Shown here: positions 35,487-43,103 of the stretch, in pieces
Numbering within the stretch: the first letter of the stretch is position 1
Layout: each line of letters opens with the position of its first letter
IMG/VR virus record: IMGVR_UViG_3300006810_008231
Location: 1-48,111 of that record
Strand: one strand, 5' to 3'
DNA length: 48,111 nt
DNA from: a virus
Position numbers and translations under genes: made by a program
The notes under the pieces: generated by a model
Told to the model about the DNA's origin: nothing
What the model saw: only the letters and a program-made list of their open reading frames with translations
The model's database searches: none

Positions 35487-37385
35487 CTACTCCTTGCTAG
35501 GAGACTCTGGTGTAATTTTTTGTCCTAGTTTTTTCATCATCCGGGCCTTTAAGAACCCACGAACTCCACCGGTAGCTTGACCTGCACCAATAAGTGCTAG
35601 CAGACCGGCAATAAGCCTTTGAAAGAACGATCTATCTTCACCATCTTCATTTTGAGTTGATTGAAGTTCTTCTATGGCTGGTCCAACATTACTCATAACG
35701 CCAGATATAATTTCGTCTTTATCTGGAACTACTATACCTTTTATATTACCTTTAAGATCACCAATTTCATCTCTAACTGCACTAAGAATAATTTCTCGTG
35801 TAGTTTCAGCTTCAGTTGGTGGGGGTGTGACTTTATCCCTAACTTCTAGTGAATCGGTAATAGCTGTATAAGCCTGTGCGTGTATTCTTTCAAATACGAT
35901 TTCCAAAGGAGTTCCTTGTGGAACTTTTTCTAAAATTGATCTCTCTACTTTGCCAGCAATTAGTGATTTAAGACCTAAGCTCTGCTTCTTTACAAGAACC
36001 ATAACGTAAAATGGATCTGGATCAATACCTGCCGTTGTTACAAAAGATTCATACCTTATAGGTTGCGTTCTTTCGTCTACTATTTCTATGTTAGCTTTAC
36101 CATCAAAAAATTCTGCGTTAGCTCTAGCTATTGGGCCTTGAATTGCTTTTAGCAAAACCCTAGCGGCAGCTTCTCGTGTAAAGCCTTCTAGCTGCTTTTT
36201 AGCGGCAACTATGATTGAAACATTTTCCCAATCAATATCTTCTACTATTGGTTCTGTTGGTGTTGGAGCTACCTCTTGACCCGGTGGCGGCGGAACATCT
36301 AAATCGTCTGGATCGGATATTCCCGGAGGTGCTGGTGCTGCTGGTAACTCATCAAATTCTGGATTAGAGTTCCAGTTATCTGGAGGTGTAGGTGTTCTTG
36401 GTACTGATGGAGGACCATCATCTGGAACAATCTCTCCACCGGGAGCATTACCAAATAAGAGAGTGCCAAGACCCTTAACGCCCCTAATGATCCAGCCTAA
36501 TAGTGATAATCTTCTACCAGAGGTATATCCAGTTGCATACTTTGATGTTCCTCGAACCCATACGGTTGGTAGTTTATCTACATCTTTACCAGTCGCTTGT
36601 CTAAATTCATTTACTAATTGCTTATTATCCCATTCTCCATTGTCATGTTTTACTTCAATTGGATTTAAGCCTCTAGAAGTAAAATCTTTATATGATACTT
36701 CTCTCTTTAACACTTGGCACGCTCCACACCAGTCTGCTGTGAAGATAACAACATCTGCTTTTTTTGCTATCTTTGGTTCTTCATTTTTACGTGGGCTTGC
36801 TGTGTCACCAACCTTTGCTTTTGACGCAGATAATGCCTGCACAATTAATCTATGTGCAGAAAAGTATGAATTATTTGAATTAAGTGGAATGTCTACAGCC
36901 TGTGCTATTCCAACAATTTCATCATTTTCATTAATTAGTGGGCCTCCAGAATTACCCGGAGATATTCTCATTGATGCATAATTTACAGTTTCACCATTTC
37001 CACCTGTAATTTTACCATACGTTACAGCGTAATTTCCACCCGGATAACCAATAGAATGAACTAGGCTATCAACCGGTGGTGGACTATCTGATACATTAAA
37101 TGATTTATACCTTTTGCCATTTTCGCTAGGAACATAGTATACAATTGGACCATCTAATGCATCTGTAACGTATACAAGTTCTGCTGTAACATCTTCCATT
37201 TTTATGGATTTTCCAAGTCCATTCAGACAATGTTTAGCAGTAAACAAATAATTACCGTCCACCATAAAACCCGTGCAACCACTGAGTTTAATTACCCTGC
37301 TGTCGGTATCTACAACATCTACAGGTTGTGCAAAACCTATCGAGCTACAAGCAAGTAAAACAAGTGTAACAAGTAATCTTTTCAT
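35487..37385 (-). CDS. Secreted trypsin-like protease fused to thioredoxin domain
   Basis: A 632-residue protein, read from ATG 37385 with an upstream GGAGA. A signal peptide (MKRLLVTLVLLACSSIGFAQ) is followed by a trypsin-like domain: catalytic His in LFTAKHCLNG (about residue 52), an Asp in VTDALDGP (about 75-78) and Ser in SPGNSGGPLI (about 146). A thioredoxin-like domain follows, with VIFTADWCGACQVLKRE (CxxC at about 220-223). Then a Pro-rich stretch, an alpha/beta region and a C-terminal hydrophobic segment (RLIAGLLALIGAGQ) that may anchor it. It would act outside the cytoplasmic membrane. I know no phage protein with this domain order. Confidence 0.8.
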   Translation of the reverse strand: MKRLLVTLVLLACSSIGFAQPVDVVDTDSRVIKLSGCTGFMVDGNYLFTAKHCLNGLGKSIKMEDVTAELVYVTDALDGPIVYYVPSENGKRYKSFNVSDSPPPVDSLVHSIGYPGGNYAVTYGKITGGNGETVNYASMRISPGNSGGPLINENDEIVGIAQAVDIPLNSNNSYFSAHRLIVQALSASKAKVGDTASPRKNEEPKIAKKADVVIFTADWCGACQVLKREVSYKDFTSRGLNPIEVKHDNGEWDNKQLVNEFRQATGKDVDKLPTVWVRGTSKYATGYTSGRRLSLLGWIIRGVKGLGTLLFGNAPGGEIVPDDGPPSVPRTPTPPDNWNSNPEFDELPAAPAPPGISDPDDLDVPPPPGQEVAPTPTEPIVEDIDWENVSIIVAAKKQLEGFTREAAARVLLKAIQGPIARANAEFFDGKANIEIVDERTQPIRYESFVTTAGIDPDPFYVMVLVKKQSLGLKSLIAGKVERSILEKVPQGTPLEIVFERIHAQAYTAITDSLEVRDKVTPPPTEAETTREIILSAVRDEIGDLKGNIKGIVVPDKDEIISGVMSNVGPAIEELQSTQNEDGEDRSFFQRLIAGLLALIGAGQATGGVRGFLKARMMKKLGQKITPESPSKE

Positions 37386-37398
37386 ATCAATCTCCTGT

Positions 37399-38010
37399 TT
37401 AAGTCCCATCTATTGTGAATAAGTATTGTATTATGGGGGATCTCGCTAAATCCGCAGGAGAAACCCTTTCGTCTGCTAAATATGGCACAGGGTCCATGAA
37501 TTCTTTTCTTAGTGCCACTGTTACGGCTGTACTGCAAACCTTCGCTTTAGCCACATCGTCATCATTAATATTTTGCTGAAAAATTCTTGCTCCCGGTATG
37601 AACCTCATAAACATTTTAAATATATTTTTCCAGCCGTATGGTTGACCAGTCCACTTAACAATATCCTGAGTCATTTTATTTGCTATTTCTTTTGTGTAAA
37701 CAAGATCTATATTCTGTATAGACTTGTCATCTAGCATTTTTTGGTATGATATTGAGTTAACTGGTCTAAAAACGTCTATATTGGTTGGGCTATCTTTTAC
37801 TTGACTTTCTAGCGATACCGATCTACCACCCTTAAACTCTCTAAATTCTACACACATCCAAGTATCATTAAACTTACTTGCAAGTGCTACATGAGAATGA
37901 ATACCACCTGTGTACCGTTGTATTAAAAAACTTATTAAACCTTCACCTCTAAATAATAAAATATCGCCTTCTTGAAGGATGCTTTTAGCCTCTTCGTACT
38001 TTATTAACAT
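37399..38010 (-). CDS. YiiX/C92-like permuted NlpC/P60 amidase
   Basis: A 203-residue protein. GDILLFRGEGLISFLIQRYT and GGIHSHVALAS carry the His of the permuted papain-like fold; KVCSTAVTVALRKEF near the C-terminus carries the candidate nucleophile Cys. This resembles the YiiX (peptidase C92) group, whose members cut amide bonds in lipids or peptidoglycan. I use ATG 38010; the alternative TTG overlaps the upstream gene further. It lies between the membrane PAS gene and the protease-thioredoxin gene, so an envelope target is likely. Confidence 0.7.
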   Translation of the reverse strand: MLIKYEEAKSILQEGDILLFRGEGLISFLIQRYTGGIHSHVALASKFNDTWMCVEFREFKGGRSVSLESQVKDSPTNIDVFRPVNSISYQKMLDDKSIQNIDLVYTKEIANKMTQDIVKWTGQPYGWKNIFKMFMRFIPGARIFQQNINDDDVAKAKVCSTAVTVALRKEFMDPVPYLADERVSPADLARSPIIQYLFTIDGT

Positions 38011-38020
38011 GAGAACCCCT

Positions 38021-38608
38021 TTATGGTTGGACAATATTAATTAAATATCCTCCGTGTTGGTCCTCCCCTACCTTGTATGGATAACCAGATAGGATAATAG
38101 CCTTTCCTTCTAAGGTTTTCGTTTCTATGTAAAATTTCCTAGCCATTTTAAGGCATGATTCAAATTCATGTATGACATGATCTCTATCGTCTTCATGAAG
38201 GAAAGACAACCAGTCAAAACCTTCCATATCGGACTGAGATTTGCCAGTGACTTTATAAAATGCTTCATTAGTCCAAATTAATCTGCCATCTTTGTCTGTT
38301 TCAAACAGTCCGGCATCTAGATAATGTAATGAAGCCCTTGTTCTTTGATCTATTACCCGCTGTCTCTTTTCTATAGTTTCACAGGTAGTCCTCAATGAAT
38401 TAACTGTATCTTTTATTGATTTTCCACCGTTTGTTGTAACTTCTGACTTGATTTGTTCAACTGATAGTTTTAACTCTTCATTAGTTTCAAAAATCTTATT
38501 GACGGGGATAATTATTTTCTTCCATGCCGTAATAATAATTGAAATAGAAGCTACCAAAATTGTTATTTTGTCTAAATACTCTATTATTCCGTTTATTAAA
38601 GAAGCCAT
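38021..38608 (-). CDS. Membrane-anchored PAS-domain protein
   Basis: A 195-residue protein: one N-terminal membrane helix (ITILVASISIIITAWKKIII, residues 15-34), a coiled-coil-like segment (NEELKLSVEQIKSEV to RQRVIDQR), and a PAS domain (LDAGLFETDKDGRLIWTNEA, FYKVTGKSQSDMEGFDWLS, FLHEDDRDHVIHEF). PAS domains sense small molecules, redox or light. No kinase, cyclase or other output domain follows. It opens the envelope operon after the terminator at 38621-38653. It may sense host state for lysis or envelope timing; this is inference. Confidence 0.75.
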   Translation of the reverse strand: MASLINGIIEYLDKITILVASISIIITAWKKIIIPVNKIFETNEELKLSVEQIKSEVTTNGGKSIKDTVNSLRTTCETIEKRQRVIDQRTRASLHYLDAGLFETDKDGRLIWTNEAFYKVTGKSQSDMEGFDWLSFLHEDDRDHVIHEFESCLKMARKFYIETKTLEGKAIILSGYPYKVGEDQHGGYLINIVQP

Positions 38609-38620
38609 AGCAGCCTTTCA

Positions 38621-38653
38621 TAAAAATGGCCAGACCCCAAGTGAGATCTGGCC
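38621..38653 (-). terminator. Intrinsic terminator after the low-complexity protein gene
   Basis: Minus strand: stem GGCCAGA (38653-38647) with TCTGGCC (38634-38628), loop about 12 bases, followed by ATTTTTA. It closes the single-gene unit 38670-39320 and separates it from the PAS operon. It is a clean GC-rich hairpin with a T run. Confidence 0.8.
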
Positions 38654-38669
38654 TAAGAATCAGACTGCA

Positions 38670-39320
38670 TTATGATTCATAAACATTCTTCGCTTTGTAC
38701 TCGTCGGTTGTTGGATTAGGAGCACCAACTCGATAAGTAAGTTCTCCGGGAACGCTTCTTGTTGGAGCAGCAGCGTTATCAGATGCGGCTGTTGATCCAT
38801 CGTCTGCCTGTACATAATCTTGTGCGTTTCCAGCCCCAGAACCCTTTGTGAATGGAGGGGTAATCTGTGTGCTTGGGGCAGCAAAAATGTTGAATGTAGC
38901 TCCAGATCCTAGACGACGAGTAGAATTGATCGCATTGATGCTACTCCTTGTGGAGAATGCACCGTTGTAATCAGATCCGCCACCGGCTAGAACTGTATTA
39001 GCAACACCACCAATAGTTGTAGAAACGTTTCCACCCTTCATGACCCACTGAGTAGCATTAGCTTCAAACGCTAAAGTGCCTCCAGAAACAGCCTTAGCAA
39101 TACCAACTCGATCAGTTGTTGCTGCACCGGTTCCATCATTAGCAACGACTGTAGAACCAAATGATTCACCTCTATCGTCAGCCAACTGATCTACCCTGAT
39201 GACACTTGTGATTGGACCACCAGCGGCTGTATTTCCAGCATTAACAATTGTACCATTGTTATTGTTTGTGCTAGATGATGTTACCGCTGAAGAACCATCC
39301 GTAACCTGAACTGTAGCCAT
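38670..39320 (-). CDS. Low-complexity Ser/Thr/Ala/Gly protein, possibly structural
   Basis: A 216-residue, Cys-free protein rich in Ala, Gly, Ser, Thr and Asn. It lacks a signal peptide or membrane segment and begins MATVQVTDGSSAVTSSSTNN. Beta-type segments (TSVIRVDQLADDRGESFGS, NATQWVMKGGNVSTTIGGV) suggest a repetitive beta protein such as a decoration or fibre component. ATG 39320 has a strong GGAGGAG upstream. It is flanked by a TATAAT box and an intrinsic terminator, so it is its own unit and may be highly expressed. No family is recognised. Confidence 0.55.
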   Translation of the reverse strand: MATVQVTDGSSAVTSSSTNNNNGTIVNAGNTAAGGPITSVIRVDQLADDRGESFGSTVVANDGTGAATTDRVGIAKAVSGGTLAFEANATQWVMKGGNVSTTIGGVANTVLAGGGSDYNGAFSTRSSINAINSTRRLGSGATFNIFAAPSTQITPPFTKGSGAGNAQDYVQADDGSTAASDNAAAPTRSVPGELTYRVGAPNPTTDEYKAKNVYES

Positions 39321-39391
39321 TTTAGACTCCTCCAAAAATAATAGAAAGTTTTTATCAATTCCAGTTCCTTTTTAGCTCCAGTTCCTAGTTT

Positions 39392-39397
39392 ATTATA
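39392..39397 (-). promoter_or_regulatory. Promoter-like -10 box before the low-complexity protein gene
   Basis: TATAAT on the minus strand (39397-39392), followed by AAACT. No convincing -35 box occurs at 16-18 bases; the best nearby is AAGATA. It lies just past the stop of the sigma factor gene and gives a leader of about 65 bases that contains GGAACTGGA twice (a direct repeat). It is plausible as a promoter, but the missing -35 lowers confidence. Confidence 0.5.
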
Positions 39398-39401
39398 CAC
39401 A

Positions 39402-39887
39402 TTATCTCATTTTATATCTTAAAGTTTCTAGGGTATTTTTTATTTTTAATCTAACTGTTTCAGGGTGGATTCCATTTTTAATACCTATTTCTCTCAAGCT
39501 ATAATTCCATAGATACTTATCTACCAGCATATGGCCGTCTTTTAGCTGGCTAATTTCATCCATTACGTCAATCATCGTTTTCTTTATTTCAAATGAATTA
39601 TCTGCTTCTACACGGTGTTTATGTAACTTACGGTTAGTTGGTTCATTTTTCTTCAATTGAGTCAGGCACTCTACCTTCAGCCCATTGTGTAGGTATGTAG
39701 TAAATTTTGATTTCTTTTGCGGGTCATAATGAACTATAGCTCTAGACAACGCATTGAGGGCGCAACTATTAAGTTCGTCTTCAGTTAATTTGTTCCTAAA
39801 TCTGTTAGTAACTGACTTTATTAAAGCCTTTATGTCACTATCCTTACTAGCTTCCTTAATCTTCTCGTTCAACAGTTCTTTCTTCAT
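39402..39887 (-). CDS. Small sigma-70-family factor
   Basis: A 161-residue protein resembling a minimal phage sigma factor. Region 2-like: LTEDELNSCALNALSRAIVH, then YDPQKKSKFTTYLHNGLKVE; region 4-like: LVDKYLWNYSLREIGIKNG and IHPETVRLKIKNTLETLR, with an HTH. It lacks region 1 and an extended region 3. It may redirect RNA polymerase to late or middle phage promoters; a TATAAATA box before the HNH gene (16016-16023) is one possible target. It overlaps the upstream gene by 32 bases. Confidence 0.75.
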   Translation of the reverse strand: MKKELLNEKIKEASKDSDIKALIKSVTNRFRNKLTEDELNSCALNALSRAIVHYDPQKKSKFTTYLHNGLKVECLTQLKKNEPTNRKLHKHRVEADNSFEIKKTMIDVMDEISQLKDGHMLVDKYLWNYSLREIGIKNGIHPETVRLKIKNTLETLRYKMR

Positions 39888-40299
39888 CTTTTACCTCAAT
39901 TTCATTTTCAAGTGATTTTCTAACATCTGAAAAATTAAACATTTTTCCAACACCAATAAAGAATCGGTATCTGGATACAACTTTTAAAGCCTCTATTCCT
40001 TCAATCTTTTCAATCTTATTTCTTAGTGACGGTGTAATATCAAAGTTTGTATGGCCGACCCAGCAGTCGTAGTTAATTGCCAGCGATAATTCTTTAATTA
40101 GTTCTTCACTAATTGGAACACCCGGTTGTTCCATTATAGCATCGACATCTTCAGAGTCAAGCATATCTCGAAATTCTTCTGGAATTTCTGGCTCAGGAGG
40201 CATCATTTTAGATATAATGTGTTCTATAAACGGGTTTGATACCTGATCCTCTATTACATCTTCATACTTTTGCCAGCCTATTTTTTTTTGTTTTCTCAT
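39856..40299 (-). CDS. Conserved phage-type protein of unknown function
   Basis: A 147-residue protein starting MRKQKKIGWQKYEDVIEDQV (ATG 40299, GGAGG seven bases upstream, one base after the stop of the previous gene; a longer TTG/other start would overlap it by 95 bases). The second half has YDCWVGHTNFDITPSLRNKI and GIEALKVVSRYRFFIGVGKM, a segment that recurs in large phages. It overlaps the sigma-factor gene by 32 bases, so a role in phage transcription is possible, though the link is only positional. Confidence 0.5.
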   Translation of the reverse strand: MRKQKKIGWQKYEDVIEDQVSNPFIEHIISKMMPPEPEIPEEFRDMLDSEDVDAIMEQPGVPISEELIKELSLAINYDCWVGHTNFDITPSLRNKIEKIEGIEALKVVSRYRFFIGVGKMFNFSDVRKSLENEIEVKDEERTVERED

Positions 40300-40300
40300 A

Positions 40301-40684
40301 CTAACCTCCCCGTAAAAGATCGGTTGGACTAATACATGGTTCCTCTGAAACTTTCCTTTCTTTATTCTTTGTTTTTCGTGTGCTTTTAACGTCATTCTGC
40401 AAATGTTCTTTCAATTCTATTTTAGCTATTTCTTGAATTCTATTTAAAAAGTCTCTATACAGGTTTGGATTTTCAGACTCTGCAAAGCCATCTTTAATCA
40501 AGTCAATGGTTGTAGCTGAAAATTTGTTTGATGTTATGTTATAAAATAGATGAGCAAAAAACTGCATTGTTGTATCTTCAAAGTCTTCAACATCTATGTC
40601 TACTATGCATTCACCTGTATTTTTAATTGAATAGATTATAGATGCGACTATTTCTTCTTGTACGATTTCGATTTCATCAGACAT
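40301..40684 (-). CDS. Hypothetical protein
   Basis: A 127-residue acidic protein at the N-terminus (MSDEIEIVQEEIVASIIYSI) with a basic C-terminal tail (DVKSTRKTKNKERKV). Predicted mostly helical, with no motif recognised. It overlaps the glycosyltransferase gene upstream by eight bases and abuts the next gene. It may be a small partner protein of the sigma region; that is a guess. Confidence 0.5.
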   Translation of the reverse strand: MSDEIEIVQEEIVASIIYSIKNTGECIVDIDVEDFEDTTMQFFAHLFYNITSNKFSATTIDLIKDGFAESENPNLYRDFLNRIQEIAKIELKEHLQNDVKSTRKTKNKERKVSEEPCISPTDLLRGG

Positions 40685-41768
40685 CTAATACTTTCATTAT
40701 CTTAATAGCAGAATTATCCCAGCTAAATTCTGTAGCTGTATCAAGTCCCGCTTTGTTGTATGTATTTTCGTGATTTTGCACACGCACATGCACGCTTCTC
40801 ATATGGTTAGATATTTGTTCTATTTGATCCTCCCCAATACGTGCCCATTCTCCCTTGCCATGAAACCATTTTCCGTCATAAGCTATTTCTGTGTCATCTA
40901 TCGTTACTAGCATACTATTTTCTTCAGTACAAAATTCAGTATGTGCTGAGAAGTCAGTAATAATAACCTGTTTACCACAGGCCATCATCTCCAGTGCCTC
41001 TAGATTCCACCCCTCAGCCCTCGCTGGGAAAACGCCGCAGTCTACTTTTCTCATAATATTATACACTTCTTCCTGTGAATTTACACGAGGAATTAGTTTA
41101 ACTCTTGGGTCATTATATTTATTATACCAGTAATTATTCTCATCAGGAGAATTGAATGGGTTTTCACACATCATCCATAGTTGCACGTCTTCATTATCTG
41201 GAAACGCTTTTTTGAAAGCATCAATAAGTACATCGTGGCCCTTGCGGACTTCCCATTTTCCACAGTTAAAAAATACTGTACTGGATGGTTTTGGCTCTGA
41301 TAGGGCTTGAATAACACTGCCGTCAAACACCTTCATATCAACGCCAAGAGGAATTACATGTGTAATATCCTCCATGTTATATCCCCAATAATTCTTTTCT
41401 AGATTATTTATTACTATTTGCTTAGCCCATTCTGAACATACGAAAATCATATCTACACTTCTCAAGTGGTGCTTTTCTAGCTCGTTAAATGAGTCTAATT
41501 CAAATATTGGAAATCCTACACGTTTACCGCCTCCAACGAATTGAGACATATCATGCTGATGCCAAATGCGAATACAGGGTGCTTTTGGGTTAAACATATT
41601 TCTATTACCCATTAAACCTTTTACGTAGTTTGCCTGTACGTCACTTGTTACGGCTGGATCTCCAATAGGCCATAAAGACACTGGCATATATTTATCTAAT
41701 GCTTTACAGATATTATAACCCGCTATGCCATAGCCTAGTTGATTTATTGGTGCTATAATGTTAATCAT
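40677..41768 (-). CDS. GT4-type glycosyltransferase, separate from the main cluster
   Basis: A 363-residue GT-B enzyme. The N-terminus (IAPINQLGYGIAGYNICKAL) has the glycine turn, VFFNCGKWEVRKGHDVLIDA opens the donor domain and ARAEGWNLEALEMMACG holds the GT4 E-x7-E motif. It is far from the main glycan cluster (1-12.6 kb) and stands next to sigma-region genes. It may glycosylate a virion protein, DNA or a host target; the sequence does not say. Its start overlaps the upstream gene by four bases. Confidence 0.82.
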   Translation of the reverse strand: MINIIAPINQLGYGIAGYNICKALDKYMPVSLWPIGDPAVTSDVQANYVKGLMGNRNMFNPKAPCIRIWHQHDMSQFVGGGKRVGFPIFELDSFNELEKHHLRSVDMIFVCSEWAKQIVINNLEKNYWGYNMEDITHVIPLGVDMKVFDGSVIQALSEPKPSSTVFFNCGKWEVRKGHDVLIDAFKKAFPDNEDVQLWMMCENPFNSPDENNYWYNKYNDPRVKLIPRVNSQEEVYNIMRKVDCGVFPARAEGWNLEALEMMACGKQVIITDFSAHTEFCTEENSMLVTIDDTEIAYDGKWFHGKGEWARIGEDQIEQISNHMRSVHVRVQNHENTYNKAGLDTATEFSWDNSAIKIMKVLDV

Positions 41769-42124
41769 AGATTTGATGCAATTCTTATAAATTGTTGAAT
41801 ACTTGTAATATCATTGTTTGAAAAAATTTGGGCACAAACAGTTTTAGCTTGCGATGCCTTATATCCAAGAGACTTTAAGGCTAAACAGCAGTCATCAAAT
41901 AGCGGGTGTTTCTTAGGTTTTTCAACTTTAGGTTTTGCAACTTTAGGTTTTTTGATTTTCTTTGGTTTTTCTACGTATAGTATGGTTGGCATATCCTTTT
42001 CTATATACCCAAGCTCAAAGAAATCTAGATTACGCTTAAACCTGTACTCTTCTGGACTATTGTAGCCTCTAACTAAACAGTACAACATATACGAAAAAAA
42101 AGCAATTACAATAACAGAACTCAT
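41765..42124 (-). CDS. Membrane protein with Lys/Pro linker and RuvA-C-like end
   Basis: A 119-residue protein: one N-terminal membrane segment (SVIVIAFFSYMLYCLVRGY), a Lys/Pro/Val repeat region (VEKPKKIKKPKVAKPKVEKP) and a C-terminal domain HPLFDDCCLALKSLGYKASQ, then AKTVCAQIFSN, resembling the small helical domain III of RuvA that touches the Holliday-junction ATPase. I use ATG 42124; a TTG lies upstream. It may tether a DNA or protein partner at the membrane. The RuvA likeness is by eye and needs a profile search. Confidence 0.5.
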   Translation of the reverse strand: MSSVIVIAFFSYMLYCLVRGYNSPEEYRFKRNLDFFELGYIEKDMPTILYVEKPKKIKKPKVAKPKVEKPKKHPLFDDCCLALKSLGYKASQAKTVCAQIFSNNDITSIQQFIRIASNL

Positions 42125-42141
42125 GTGAACACCATGCAAAA

Positions 42142-42555
42142 TTAGTTAACGGAAATTTTCTTGACTAAATCAGCTTCTGAAACAATAGAATCTACGAATA
42201 CTGTCAACATCCCATGCTCCATAGAAGCGGATTTGACTTCATGATTCTTAGAAATTCCAAAATTGATCGTGAATGCCCTTTTGGCGATCCCCCTATGATT
42301 ATAGCATACGGAACTGTCCTTGTCGAGACCTTTTGACGAGATTGTCAAAATATTTCCTTTTACTGACACATCTACATCGTCTTTACTGTATCCAGCAAGG
42401 GCGAACTGTATTTGTGCAGAACCATCTTCCTGCTTAATGATATCGTACTTTGGGAAGGATGAACTTGAATTTTTCCCACCAAAAACGTCAAAAAGCAAAC
42501 CGTCCAAACCAACGCTTCTATGTAGAGCATCTGCTAGTTTTAAAGTAGTAGTCAT
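42142..42555 (-). CDS. Hsp20-type small heat-shock protein
   Basis: A 137-residue alpha-crystallin-domain protein. The core is FPKYDIIKQEDGSAQIQFAL, AGYSKDDVDVSVKGNILTIS and RGIAKRAFTINFGIS, with a closing VFVDSIVSEADL. The family binds unfolding proteins as an ATP-independent holdase. Hsp20 genes are common in T4-like and cyanophages. The ATG 42555 is preceded by GAGAGG. Confidence 0.85.
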   Translation of the reverse strand: MTTTLKLADALHRSVGLDGLLFDVFGGKNSSSSFPKYDIIKQEDGSAQIQFALAGYSKDDVDVSVKGNILTISSKGLDKDSSVCYNHRGIAKRAFTINFGISKNHEVKSASMEHGMLTVFVDSIVSEADLVKKISVN

Positions 42556-42614
42556 ATAGACCTCTCTTTCTAGTCACCCATTAGGCATGACAATTGGCAG
42601 GTGTCCACATGAGT

Positions 42615-42695
42615 CTATTCATCTTCAGCTATTATGCTGCAATGTATTGCAAGTAGCCAAAAAAAAATAATCACTAAGATTTCTAATATTTTCAT
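42615..42695 (-). CDS. Very short putative membrane peptide (26 aa)
   Basis: A 26-codon reading frame (ATG 42695, stop TAG 42617-42615). It starts in a TAATG overlap with the stop of the CAP gene, which suggests coupling. The product MKILEILVIIFFWLLAIHCS then IIAEDE is nearly all hydrophobic and would span a membrane once. No Shine-Dalgarno is visible, so translation depends on coupling. A peptide this short could also be chance. Confidence 0.35.
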   Translation of the reverse strand: MKILEILVIIFFWLLAIHCSIIAEDE

Positions 42696-43054
42696 TATCT
42701 AAATCTCGCACACCAGTAATATCTGCCACTACGTGATTTATACACGGCACAGCCTATTTTGGTATAACGAGAATTTAGTATGTTTCTCCTATGTCCGTCA
42801 CTATTCATCCACATCTGCACGACAGATTGTGGACTTACGTTTGCAACAGCTATGTTTTCTGCACCATGTCTAATGTTGGCGTGTTGTAGCGTTTCGTTTT
42901 CTGCCATCCACATTGAGTGCTCAATCGCTTCATTCATTAACTGATCATCTATTTCAAGTACCGATAGTCCATATTGTAATCTAACAATATTGTGATATTC
43001 TACCGTTTGATTAAACCATAAATGATAAGTTATAAAAAAACATAAACAGTACAT
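42695..43054 (-). CDS. CAP-domain (SCP/PR1-like) protein
   Basis: A 119-residue protein. A hydrophobic N-terminus (MYCLCFFITYHLW) may be a signal anchor, followed by a CAP domain: the helix HSMWMAENETLQHANIRHGA with the family His and Glu, then ENIAVANVSPQSVVQMWMNS and GHRRNILNSRYTKIGCAVY. The family includes secreted YkwD-type proteins of unclear activity. I prefer ATG 43054, downstream of the terminator hairpin; a longer frame would start inside the SSB gene. It has no clear ribosome site. Confidence 0.75.
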   Translation of the reverse strand: MYCLCFFITYHLWFNQTVEYHNIVRLQYGLSVLEIDDQLMNEAIEHSMWMAENETLQHANIRHGAENIAVANVSPQSVVQMWMNSDGHRRNILNSRYTKIGCAVYKSRSGRYYWCARFR

Positions 43055-43055
43055 A

Positions 43056-43088
43056 TAAAATGAAAGCGGGGCGACATGACGCCGCCCC
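43056..43088 (-). terminator. Terminator-like hairpin after the second SSB gene
   Basis: Minus strand: GGGGCG with CGCCCC around GCGTCATGT, followed by GCTTTCATTTT. The stem is GC-rich but the T run is broken, so termination may be partial, letting some transcripts reach the CAP gene whose ATG is at 43054. Confidence 0.5.
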
Positions 43089-43103
43089 ACCCTTTTCTGG
43101 CTA

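Noticed and set aside
36463-36981. A 172-codon plus-strand frame
   Set aside because: Antisense to the protease-thioredoxin gene, no ribosome site and no recognisable protein.
38660-38884. A 74-codon minus-strand frame overlapping the low-complexity protein gene
   Set aside because: Out-of-frame shadow; the 38670-39320 frame has the strong ribosome site.
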